From: Paulownia fortunei
Taxonomy: Eukaryota; Streptophyta; Magnoliopsida; Lamiales; Paulowniaceae
Direction: 5' to 3'
Assembly: GCA_019321725.1 (NCBI GenBank)
Contig: CM033116.1
Span: forward strand, 3,158,642 to 3,222,641
DNA length: 64,000 nt
Positions 18,345-28,223 of this stretch are shown here, one piece after another. Numbering within the stretch: the stretch's first letter is position 1; the number at the start of each line of letters is the position of its first letter. Made by a program: the position numbers and the translations under genes. Below the pieces are notes generated by a model. The model had not been told where the DNA came from. It did not search any database and saw nothing but the letters and a program-made list of their open reading frames with translations.

Positions 18345-19298
18345 ATGGCACCAAAGCTTCTTAACTTGCAGCTCTCATGCATTTTCCTCCTTTTTCTTCT
18401 CAACCCTCTCTTGCTCTCCCATGCAAATTCACCTCAATCAAATGCTCAAAACTCATCACCCCTATCTTTCCTCAACAATCTGATTGGAGCTCAAAAAGGG
18501 CACAAGGCAAAAGGCCTTTCTGAACTCAAGAAACACCTTTCAGACCTTGGGTACATGAAGAATAACAGCAATTTCAACAACCAAGCACAGGGAAACGACG
18601 ATCTTTTTGATGGTAACTTAGAGTTGGCTCTAAAGAAGTACCAAGTATTCTTCCATCTCCAAGTAAATGGAATCTTGGATGCCAAAACAGTGGAAAACCT
18701 GCTGCTGCCTAGATGTGGAGTGGCAGATTTTGTCAACCTAAATGCAAGCCAATTCCAGAACCAGATCCCAACCATAGCTTCCCACTACACCTTTTTCCCT
18801 GGTGAGCTCAAATGGCCACCTACAAAGACAAGACTCACATATTCGTTCCCTCCAGGCACCCGTGAGGACGTTATGGAGCCGATCAAAGATGCTACCCGAG
18901 AATGGGCTAATGTCACACATTTCAAGTTCAAACACATTACAAATTATGATCATGCAGATATCAAGATCAGCTTCCAGGTCTTGGATCATGGGGATGGGGC
19001 GCCGTTCGATGGGCCTAGGGGGATTTTGGCACATGCTTTTGCACCAACTGATGGTAGGCTTCACTATGATGGAGATGAAAGGTGGATAGATGGTGTTGCA
19101 CCAGGTGAATTTGATCTTCAAACAATAGGGTTGCATGAGCTGGGGCATGTTCTTGGACTCGGGCATACCAGTGATGGTGGTGCTATAATGTATCCTAGTA
19201 TTGGACCTGGAATTAGAAAGGGTTTGGGGCAAGATGATATTAATGGAATCAGAGCACTGTACCATATATCTAACCAAAAAATTTCTTCTGTTCTGTAA
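18345..19298 (+). CDS. Plant matrix metalloproteinase (metalloendoproteinase 1-like)
   Basis: Intronless, 317 aa, like Arabidopsis MMP genes. Residues 1-27 form a signal peptide ending SHA. A peptidoglycan-binding-like propeptide follows (about 45-120) with the helix pattern LSELKKHLSDLGYM and the DGNLELALKKYQ region. The cysteine switch PRCGVAD is at 122-128; its Cys keeps the zymogen inactive by binding the zinc. The catalytic domain has the zinc-binding HELGHVLGLGH at 264-274 and the downstream Met-turn AIMYPS, the metzincin signature. It should be secreted to the cell wall or apoplast and cleave extracellular proteins once the propeptide is removed. Several plant MMPs have a C-terminal hydrophobic GPI signal; here the C-terminus is short and polar after the catalytic domain, so a soluble form is inferred. 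The start was chosen because it begins directly with the signal peptide. Confidence 0.93.
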   Translation: MAPKLLNLQLSCIFLLFLLNPLLLSHANSPQSNAQNSSPLSFLNNLIGAQKGHKAKGLSELKKHLSDLGYMKNNSNFNNQAQGNDDLFDGNLELALKKYQVFFHLQVNGILDAKTVENLLLPRCGVADFVNLNASQFQNQIPTIASHYTFFPGELKWPPTKTRLTYSFPPGTREDVMEPIKDATREWANVTHFKFKHITNYDHADIKISFQVLDHGDGAPFDGPRGILAHAFAPTDGRLHYDGDERWIDGVAPGEFDLQTIGLHELGHVLGLGHTSDGGAIMYPSIGPGIRKGLGQDDINGIRALYHISNQKISSVL

Positions 19299-20943
19299 GG
19301 TTGACTAATTTGATGAATAAATGATTATATGATGTTTGTCCCAAATAGTTCTTCCACTTGATACCAACACTCAGACTCGTTAATCTTTTAGTTAATCTTT
19401 TAATTAAACAATACAATATTAAGTTTTTGGTACTTTTAATGTTACTAAACTTCCAACTCTTAATGTTTGTTTTAATATTATCCAATTAGATGTTCAAATA
19501 GTTACTAAATTGTCTAATAAAATAGTGAAATTGACGAATAATACATAGCCATAGAATTACTCTTTTGGAATGTAGAGAGTAATAAATCGAGTACTTTATT
19601 GATCCAATTTTTCTGCAACACCTAATTTACATTTTTGGACGCTCTAAATATTGATTTGCTTCACATTGAAAAGTTGCAGTGTTTTTATTCATCTTTTTTT
19701 CTCTTGTAACAACAAATATGATCACATATTATTAACCATATAGTTTATGTATTAAGAATAGGTAAAATAACTCAAGTATATCAAATGCAAAGTAGGATGG
19801 ATAAACTTAAACTGGTTATTCAACAAAAAAATGCACTTTATAATTTTTTTTTTTTTTTACTATGGCGGGCTAGTTTGTAATTGAGAGTTTTGGAGTTTTT
19901 GTTTTCATAGAAATAAGTATACTATATTCTCAGAGCATGTCTTACAAAAAATATTGAAATAAGGACATACTTACATGATAATTGGATGATGTAACAACTG
20001 TAATACTAAAGTCAAATAGTGATAATGAATTTTGATAGTTGCATCCACCAAAAAACAAAATTTTAAAAGATATTCTCAAAAACCTATCTAATAAACAATA
20101 TAAGATTTGAAAGAAAGATAAGCGATATATGTAAAAAAGGCAATAAAATCACCTTTTCTACAAAACAATGTGTTGAAATAACTCCAATATTATTTTTTGG
20201 AATTTATGTTGTTTTTCATACACAATCTTAAAGGTGATATGGTTTTTTATTTAAATTGTATTAGAATTTTACAAGTAACAAGTGGAATTCGTTATTAAAA
20301 ATTCTAAACTCAAAGATATAGAAGTGGATAAATAATATGGATCTTGAGGCATTGTTTGGTATTATTTCCATCTCCCTTTTTCGTTCTCTCAAAATAAACT
20401 AACGTCCACTTTCCTTTCAAAACACATTTTCTCCTTCCTGAAAATATTTTCAAAATCCTCACATTCCCCAATATACATTTTTATATAAACACACACACAT
20501 ACATTTTCATCATTATATATATTTTTATGAATATTCAAATCATTGAATTAATAAAATATAATTTATATTTTTTAATCATTACATTATTATAAATATATAT
20601 TATCTAAGTTTTACATTAAATAAAAAAATATAAAATATTATAAAAAATTGATGTGACACCATTAATCAATCAAGACATTTATAATACAAAAAATTCCTTC
20701 CAGATTAAAACAAGCATAACTTTAAATATACATTCACCAACTATTTCCAAAATAAAATCAAATATACGTATATTCCACATACATTTCTCCAAAATACATT
20801 TTACAAAATATTTCAAAAGAAATTTAAACATTATTTTTTAAAAATTTCACAAGAGATGGATACAAGCTTTCGTGGCACATCTACACTACCCTCACAAACC
20901 TCAACCTGAACCTTGTCCATCTAATATAGGAACATGCACAAAC
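19299..20943. other. Spacer between MMP and RLP copy 1, with MITE remnant
   Basis: No gene seen. From about 20346 (ggcattgtttggtattattt) to about 20840 the sequence resembles the inverted-repeat element downstream of RLP copy 2 (27786-28170), but its right end is degenerate. The remainder is AT-rich spacer with a poly-T run near 19848-19858. Confidence 0.4.
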
Positions 20944-23917
20944 CTAGTTCCACATGTTTTCTAATAACCCAAAATAGGCTTCCCTCCATGACTTCTTGAA
21001 GAACAATGTAGTGCAGACAGCTGAAAATCCCACGGCATATCCTAAAGACAAGAATACATAAAACCACTCTATCTTAGACGTATCACCTTCATTATCCTCT
21101 TCGTAAGTTGGTTCAGGGGTCCCATCATTATAGCTGCAATTGCCTGTTAATGGAGGGCCACAAAGATTGTTCCCAATAAAGCTCGAAGCATTGAAGCTCT
21201 GGAGTTGTGTGCTTTCTGGTATTCTCCCTGTTAAGTTATTGCAAGATAGGTTCACATAATTCAACGAAGACATAATTGTGAAGCTATTAGGAATTTCACC
21301 GGATAGAGAGTTTCTTGAGAAATCAAGAGATTCCAATTGCTTCATATCTCCGATGCTATCCGGGATCAATCCTGTCAAGTGATTCCCTGACAAGTTCAGT
21401 GATCTCAATTCCACTAGACTTGTCAACTCCTTTGGGATACTTCCAGACAAATTGTTCTTCGAAAGGTCCATATTGGTAACCAATGCAAGAATGGTGTCGT
21501 ACTGTAATTCTCTTCCTTTAGTGGTAACTGATACACACTCTACAAAGACCCCTACGTAATAAGAATACCCCAGTTCTCGACTGCCTAATTCAGGCAAACT
21601 TCTTTTTGTAGCCATTGCACTAAAATTATTGACACACCTAGGTATCTTCCCTGAAAATTTATTGTCTGAGAGATCCAAGATTTGAAGAGAATTAAGGTGG
21701 CATATATCTGAAGAAATTTCACCACTCAACTTGTTCGAGCTTAAAATGAGAATCCTTAAATTGGATAGGCTTGTCCCCATCCATGTCGGTATGTTTCCAT
21801 CAAGATCATTATCAGCAAGGTCAATCTTCACTAGTTTCGTGCAGTTACGCATTGAAAAAGGTATTTGGCCAGAAAATTTGTTGCTGTATAGATTCAAAGA
21901 CAGCAATTCTGCAAGAAATCCTATGGAATGTGGGATACTTCCAAACATGATGTTATTGCTTAAATTCAACACTTTCAATGACGGCCATTTCATCCAGCAA
22001 TCTGGTATTTCTCCAGTCAACTGATTTCCCCCTAGATGAAGAATCTGCAATCCATAAGTTTCATTTCTCATGTCACAGAGAAAGTGAGATATACCTCCTG
22101 AAAGTGAGTTATTGGAGAGATCTAGCTCTGTCACAGTATTTGCTACTCGAGGCAATGGACCACTGAATTGGTTTGAACTCAAGTACAAGAGTCGATCGCC
22201 TTGTTCAGAGCCACTTATATCTGGAATCTTGCCATGGAGATAGTTGTGAGAGAGATTCAAAAAGGGGATATCCCAAAACCAGCTGGGAACGTTACCGGAG
22301 ATTCCAGTACTAGATAAATCAAGTTCCATAATATTCTTCTGTGTCTTAAGCCATGAGGGAATCCAGGAGCCTGAGCCCACTTTCCACGACCCCAGTAGAA
22401 GACGCTCTAGTTTGAAGGGTGGAATCCAATTTGGGCTTACTTTCAAAGTCAAGTGGTTTCCAGAGGCAGAGAAAATCTTTAATTTTGTGAGATTGGCAAA
22501 GTGGCTTTCAGTCACAATCCCTTCCAGCATGTTACCTCCCATATAAAGAATTCTCAAGTTAAAAAGTTGCCCCAGACTCTCTGGAAGATTTCCAGTTAAT
22601 TTGTTACGATCTAGCGTTAAATATTTCAGGGACGAGAGCTTTCCCAGATTGTTTGGAATTGCGCCAGACAATGAGTTTCCCGCAAGATAAAGGTTTGAAG
22701 ACTTACAAATTCCCCAAATTGATCAGTAGATGACCAGAAAGTTGATTCACCTTCAGATTTAGTGATTCTAAAGCTCCTAAGAAGCAATCTGACATATTTC
22801 CAAATGAATCTGATATTTCTCCTTGCAACTTATTGAAAGATAAGTCCAACCTTTGAATTTTGCACAAGTTAGCAATTTCTCTTGGTATTTTTCCAGAAAG
22901 CTCGTTCTCAGATAAATCGAGGGTGTTGAGAGAGGTTAGATTTTCTATGGCATTGGAAATTGCATTTTGAAGAAGGTTTTGGCTCAAAAAGACAGACTTA
23001 AGGTCTTTGCAAAAGTAGAGCCAATCTGGAATGGTGGAATTGAAATAATTTCCAGATAGATTAATGTACTGGAGTCTGGTGGTGTTGCTTGTATTTGGAA
23101 TTGGACCTTCAAAATAGTTGCCACTCAGATCAAGAGAAATAAGATTACTGAGTTGAAAAACCCATCTCAGGATGGCAAAAGACTGAAAGTTATTACCAGA
23201 GAGATCAAGGATGGCTAGAGAAGTAATATTAACATCATTCAGGGGAGCCCTGAAAGTAAGACTGCAATTCTGAAAATGTAGCTCTACCAAAGAAGGGAGT
23301 GTGTTGATCACCTGGACCCAGTTGGCTGCTTTGCTGAGGTTCACATAATTCATGTTGAGGTGCTCTAATTTAGAAAGGCCCAAAAACCATTCAAGGTTAT
23401 CATCATCGAGGTTTTCAGAACTGTCTTCCAAACTTAGAGTGTGTAAATTTGAAAGATTTCCAATATTATGAGGAATCGTTCCATAAAATCCAGCATTAGA
23501 TATATTCAAATACTCTAGGCTTTTGAACGACCCAATGAAGGAAGGGATTGTCTCTTCAAAGTTATTTTGGCTCAGGTCGAGATATCTCAGATGCTTCAGT
23601 TTAAGCAAAGAAGGATTTATTTTGCCACGTAAACCTGGAAATCGATGATTCCTTTGGAGATGGAGTTCATGAACATGGCCAGTTAAGTTGTTGCAAACCA
23701 CACCTCTCCACTTGCAACAATTAACTTCACCATTCCATGAAGACAGAAGATTGGAGGGATCTTTCAAAGATTGCTTGAAGCTTAGAAGAGCTTGTTTTTC
23801 AATTTCGGGACAGAAAATGCTATTGCTTCCAATACAATAGCTTAATTTGAAGGAAGCCAAGGACAAAATAAGGAGGAAAAACGAAGCTACAGGGGTTGGT
23901 TTTGAGGCACTCATCAT
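20944..23917 (-). pseudogene. Receptor-like protein (EIX2-like LRR-RLP), copy 1, frameshifted
   Basis: Start ATG at 23917-23915 matches the MMSASKPTP start of copy 2. A signal peptide ends near FKLSYC. The N-terminal LRR cap (CPEIEKQALLSFKQSL, then a WN..CCKWRGVVC pair) is followed by about 25-28 plant-type LRRs (LxxLxxLxLSxNxLSGxIP), an island region (RSLPELGSRELGYSYYVG), a juxtamembrane acidic segment, one transmembrane helix (FYVFLSLGYAVGFSAVCTTL) and a short tail with no kinase: an RLP of the type that senses apoplastic ligands with SOBIR1/BAK1 partners. Compared with copies 2 and 3 there are two one-base deletions, near 22726 (cagtaga for cagttaga) and near 22692 (aaaggttt for aaagggttt). 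The first frame ends at a TAA near 22703, and the C-terminal half (20944-22671) lies in another frame. The tail is also cut: the AAG after ENMWN is TAG here. Probably a pseudogene unless the deletions are sequencing errors. Confidence 0.85.
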
Positions 23918-23956
23918 TTTGCAGAATCTTGGAATTAAAATGAATCGAGTGTTGGA

Positions 23957-23967
23957 AATATATATAA
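23957..23967 (-). promoter_or_regulatory. Shared TATA-like element upstream of RLP copies
   Basis: TATATATATT on the minus strand lies about 40 bases before the ATG of copy 1. The same element precedes the ATG of copy 2 (near 31357-31367) and a longer TA run precedes copy 3 (near 40354-40365). If these are functional TATA boxes the leaders would be very short. Confidence 0.35.
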
Positions 23968-24592
23968 CAGGAAGGATAAGGACCATAGCAACGTGATGCA
24001 TGATGCATAATCTCCAAAACAACGTTGTCCAGTCATCCCATCATCATTTTTCACACCGACATGAATTATGACAATAGCACAAGTCGTGAAACATGGAATT
24101 AGAATTGAATTATGAATCCAATTCCTAATAGTAGAAGAAAAAGATGTCCTTACTAGACAAACACACTATCCAAAAAAATAGGATGATCGAGAAGAGAGAT
24201 AAGAGTATCATTTGGATCACTTTGGTTCTTTTGTAGAAATATTTTATACGTTTAATGTGTGAGTATATAAAATTCAATACTAAATGAAACTAATGGGGTG
24301 ATTGATATGAAAGAATGTAATTAGGTAGGAATTGAATGAATTTGTGAATGGAAATATAATAGGAGTATAACAAATTCTATGTTTGGTATGTATAATGAAT
24401 TATAAATGAATGGAATCATAATTTCTTGTTTGATTTCAATTTCATAATTGATAAATAAAAATGAATGATATGAATGTATTAAAATAATTTTAAAGATCAA
24501 ATTACATTTTAGTAGAAATTTTTAAAAATAAAATTATATTTATTATGTTGAGCAATGGGTCTGTTATTATTGTTTTAAATTGTGTTAAATAA

Positions 24593-24616
24593 TATATATA
24601 TATATATATATATACA
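24593..24616. repeat. TA microsatellite
   Basis: A TA dinucleotide run lies inside the inverted-repeat element. Confidence 0.8.
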
Positions 24617-24679
24617 TATAGATAGAATATAGATACAATTTTATATTAATATATTTTTTTATAAAAAATATGAAAAATC

Positions 24680-25160
24680 AACAAATAGATCTCAGAGCAA
24701 GTCTCAGATTTAAATTTTTTAAATTTGGATAAGAACTGAATACGATCTGATAAAATATTGAACGTATATTTTTTATTTATTATGTATGTATTTATGTAAT
24801 ATGCATATATATATAAAATATATTGCGAGTTATATATATATACTAAAAATATAAATATAATACTCTTATAATAATAATATGAAATTAATAAGTAGTTTAT
24901 GCTAATATATGTAAAAGAAATAAATATGTTTGTAATTTTTAATTTTTAAAATTAAAATATAAGTAATTATTTTTTTATTAATTATAATATTTTTTATATA
25001 TAAAAAGTTATGGTGATATTGTTTTTTTAAAAAAATATTTTAATATTTTAAAAATAATAAAATAGGTCTAACGGATCCGACCCGATAGATTTCGAATTCG
25101 GAGCAAGTTCATATTCGGATTCATAAAAATCTTGATGGGTCGGGTCTCGAATTTTATCCA
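24680..25160. repeat. Dispersed repeat family, copy 2
   Basis: It shares the ordered core of copies at 33060-33450 and 35050-35420: an AT-rich stretch, then aaaataataaaataggtcta, then a more GC-rich end containing gatgggtcgggtctcgaa. The GC-rich end recurs in related form as gggttcgggtcc at about 33358. Confidence 0.5.
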
Positions 25161-25379
25161 ATATTTTTATTATGTTAGAAAAATAATTTTATCAAAAATA
25201 AATATAGGTTCATTTCTCACTGATTGAGAATAGTTAAACACTAATTCATATTTTTTGGAACGAGAATTTCTATAAAAATGATATTCCTATCTTCAAATTA
25301 TACCTATAATATGAATAAAAATATACTTAAAAATGTTCATTCCATTACCATTTTATTTACGCATACCAATCAGCCATAA

Positions 25380-27005
25380 ATGCTAAATCTTAAAGGGGCG
25401 TCACACGGTTTCTTTATGCTGACTTTGACCTATTTTGGTGGGCATACTACACGTTTTTATGGTCGACTTTAAAATGAAAAAACAATTTTCTATCGTCAAG
25501 AAACCAGCCCCACCTTTCCCAACTTAGAATCTGTCGTGATCAGACACTTTCCATTTCCCATTGACACCGTTTTCTCATTTATGATGCTGGAAACACAATT
25601 TTCTACTGTTCCTTTAATACAAGGATTTAACTCTCTTTTGAAAAAGGAAAATGAAAGCACACAGACCAATTAGGATACTCTGATGCAAAATGAAAAAGAG
25701 AGCACACGATTTCAGCAAAAAAAAATGGTCCAAGAGTTAGTTTTCTCCATGTTTTATTAAGCACACGTGAAACACATTCTTTGCTGTTTTTTCCGCAAAT
25801 AATTTTGAGAAAAAATTGTTTTATCTCTTTAAAAATCTACGCTCAAATCGTGTTGAATTCCTGTTCAATTCGGGCATTAGTTTCTTCCATTCTCCATTGA
25901 TTTAATTTTCTCCATTCACCATAGACATTATTCAATATTATATTTGAAAGAAAAGTACAATATGTTAGCATATTAAAGTTCAATAACTTGGTACATTCTG
26001 TGAGAAACAGTATGGCTACACACACAAGATGTTCATAAAATTTTACCCCATAATTTGGTGCCCCATAAAGTTAATATGCTTGTGCAATGCATAATAATGT
26101 ATATTTGAATTTTTATTTTTGGACATGTTTATATTAGTCATGCCATATATGATAAAACTTAAAATTTAAACATTATTATTGTTATATTCCGATATTAGAT
26201 GTTGTTTTGAATAAATAATAAGAATGTTAATGAAAGAAAATACTTTATTTGACATATTTTGATATAACATACACTGTCAATAAATATATATTGTGTATAT
26301 ATGTGGATATCAAATGACACTGTTGCAAATGATCACAAAAAATAAAAATAGATAGAAATAGAGATTATATTAAGTTGGTCATTTTTTTCTAATTTAGTAA
26401 ATGACAAAGTTGATGAAATAAGATAATCTGCTCATAAGCATTTTATATGTACAACGATAGTTGGTTATAGTTTTGAATTACTTGAAAATAAAAAAAGAAG
26501 AGAATTATTAAGATGATTATATTGACAAAGATTTCTCTAGGAACGGTGATGGTTTAGAACAAATTCTGAACTTATCAAAAAACGATAAAGCGAACATGAG
26601 TTCCTGCAAAATGATTTTCTTAAACTGAGGAATCCCATATGTTTCAAAATGAACAGAGAAGGATTTCTTTTTCCTTGAAATCTTGAACCCCAGATTTAGA
26701 AATTTTAAGTATGGAGGCTAAATTAGATTTTTCCATTAAAAATAATGGGTAAGAAGATAATTTAATTAATTTGTAGAGGCAGATTTTCAATTTTAATTAA
26801 TTTATATATAAAATTATAGGATCATACGGCGTCAATTGATAAAATCTCATGTAACTGACTGAAAATTAAAATTTTAAGAAAGAAAAGTAAAAGAAACATT
26901 GTTATGTAACCCTGATGATCCCTTTACTTTTAATTAATCAAATTTGATTTACTCAATGAAGTCTTGATATTTATATTAAATCCAAAGGAGAAAATACAAA
27001 ATAAT
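25380..27005. other. Spacer with sequence shared with the 36.5-42.3 kb region
   Basis: No gene. 26085-26230 resembles 36560-36745 (gacatgtttatatta(g/a)tcatgc, then tgatattagatgttgttttgaa-type sequence). 26820-26960 resembles 42165-42280 (gcgtcaatt..., cattgttatgta..., caattaatcaaattgatt). Other stretches (25400-25640) resemble 31860-31985 upstream of copy 2 (cttccattgacgcggtttt-type sequence, then ttaatacaaggattta). These are parts of a duplicated RLP-upstream landscape. Confidence 0.5.
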
Positions 27006-27009
27006 GCAT

Positions 27010-27490
27010 TTTTTAAAATGACAAAAAATATATTATTTGAGATGCAAAAAATATATTTACTTATTAAGTGTTTTTTTTTTTTTTTAACTAAGATTAAGAG
27101 TTAACACAATAGAAAAGTAAAAAGCATAAGAAAAGAGGAGAGTTTTATTCGGAGCTCCACCCGGTTGTTCTTACTAAAGTCGGATTAACTTGTCCTTCGC
27201 CCTGTCCAAAAAAGCACAAAACCAGTGGAGAAGCCGGCGCCGCAGCATTCCCGGCTGCCCTCTTTTTTCACACACAAGACGCACTCACTCTCCCACGTTG
27301 CCTCCGTAGTCCTGCGGTCAGAAATTTGATTGTTTTTTGACAATTCTGGTTATTTTGGAGGGACACAAACTCGAACCCAGAATAGTTTATAGATTCAGTT
27401 ACATAGAAGATGTGTATAAACCATGCTGACAAACAACAACATAGATGGTGTCAGCTGGCTCTGTTCTTTAGCCGAGTCTGAGCTTGTAAG
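27010..27490 (+). pseudogene. Partial copy (promoter + exon 1) of the 50.4 kb gene
   Basis: This stretch aligns along its length with about 50050-50525: attaagtgttttttt, ggagctcca, ggagaagcc(g/c)gcgccgcag, tccgtagt, then ttctggttattttggaggga and cccagaatagtttatagatt. Within it, ATG 27423 opens 21 codons (MLTNNNIDGVSWLCSLAESE then L) up to a conserved GTAAGT donor at 27486, corresponding to exon 1 of the intact gene (26 codons). Nothing resembling exons 2-4 follows before RLP copy 2, so it is a truncated duplicate. Its promoter sequence is retained, so transcription into the flanking DNA is conceivable but unproven. Confidence 0.85.
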
Positions 27491-27782
27491 TTTATTTTCT
27501 ATTTTCATAGAAATAGTAGTATTCTTGCTTGCTTCCATTCTTGGGACTCCAATTAAATAAAAATATTTTTCTCAGTCTTGTCTTAAATAAATTTTTAGTT
27601 TCTGAAACACCTGTCTTAAAATAACTCCAATACGACTTTTTAAAAGTTACATTGCTTTTTCATATGTGCTTTTAAATGTATTATTATGTTTTCTTCTATT
27701 TAAATCTTATTAGAATCTTTCAAGTAATAAATGGAGTTCGTTATTAAAATTTCAGAACTCAAAAGATGCATTTCTTAAAAAC

Positions 27783-28173
27783 TAAGGCCAGGTTTGGTTT
27801 CAGTTTGATTTCATTTTATTCTTATTTTGGGAAAATAAAACCTAACATTTAATACTTTTTCCTTCAAATATATTTTCATCTTCTTAAAATATTTTAAAAA
27901 TATTCTAATCGCAACTATACATATATATATATATCAATTATTAAATAATTTTATATATATCTTTATCTTTATATATATATATCCAAATTCATATATCAAC
28001 AAATATTATATATTTATAAAAAATCAATTATGATAATCTGACACTATTTTTTTACACGCCAAACAAATCCAAACACACATCATATTCACTAATATATTTT
28101 TTTACAATATACTTTTAAAATATTTTCTTCAAAACACTATAATAAAACCAAATTAAAACCAAACAAAGCCTAA
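27783..28173. mobile_element. Tourist-like MITE downstream of RLP copy 2
   Basis: The left terminus ggccaggtttggtttcagtt and the complement of the right terminus (ggctttgtttggttttaatt) are imperfect inverted repeats continuing for about 35 bases. TAA stands immediately outside both ends (27783-27785 and 28171-28173), a 3-base target site typical of PIF/Harbinger (Tourist) MITEs. The interior is AT-rich with TA runs and non-coding. The right end lies about 50 bases 3' of the RLP stop codon. Confidence 0.7.
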
Positions 28174-28223
28174 AATCCCCGGAAGAGGTGGACGCAAACT
28201 TTCCTGACATTTGTAAATTACGC

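Larger units (their letters stand above)
24295..25375. mobile_element. Inverted-repeat-bounded element between RLP 1 and 27 kb
   Basis: The left edge ggggtgattgatatgaaaga is matched by the complement of the right edge near 25356-25375 (ggctgattggtatgcgtaaa), followed on both sides by similar gaatgaat/ggaatgaa stretches. The roughly 1.08 kb interior is AT-rich, has no coding frame and includes one copy of the dispersed repeat (24680-25160). A clear target-site duplication could not be read. A non-autonomous DNA transposon is the likeliest class. Confidence 0.5.

Noticed and set aside
18268..18483. 71-codon frame overlapping the start of the metalloproteinase
   Set aside because: It is in another frame and has no recognisable content. 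Its ATG probably lies upstream of or at the transcription start if the TATA region at 18250-18262 is used.
18738..19277. 179-codon frame antisense to the metalloproteinase
   Set aside because: Shadow frame produced by the codon pattern of the MMP gene; no recognisable domain.
22690..22710. GTAAGT on the minus strand at the break in RLP copy 1, as an intron donor
   Set aside because: The paralogues are intronless there, no acceptor with a polypyrimidine tract follows before coding resumes, and two one-base deletions explain the frame change.
23918..24022. N-terminal extension of the RLP copy 1 frame up to 24022
   Set aside because: It would place the TATA-like run inside the coding region and put 35 residues before a well-formed signal peptide. 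Copy 2 starts at the equivalent of 23917.
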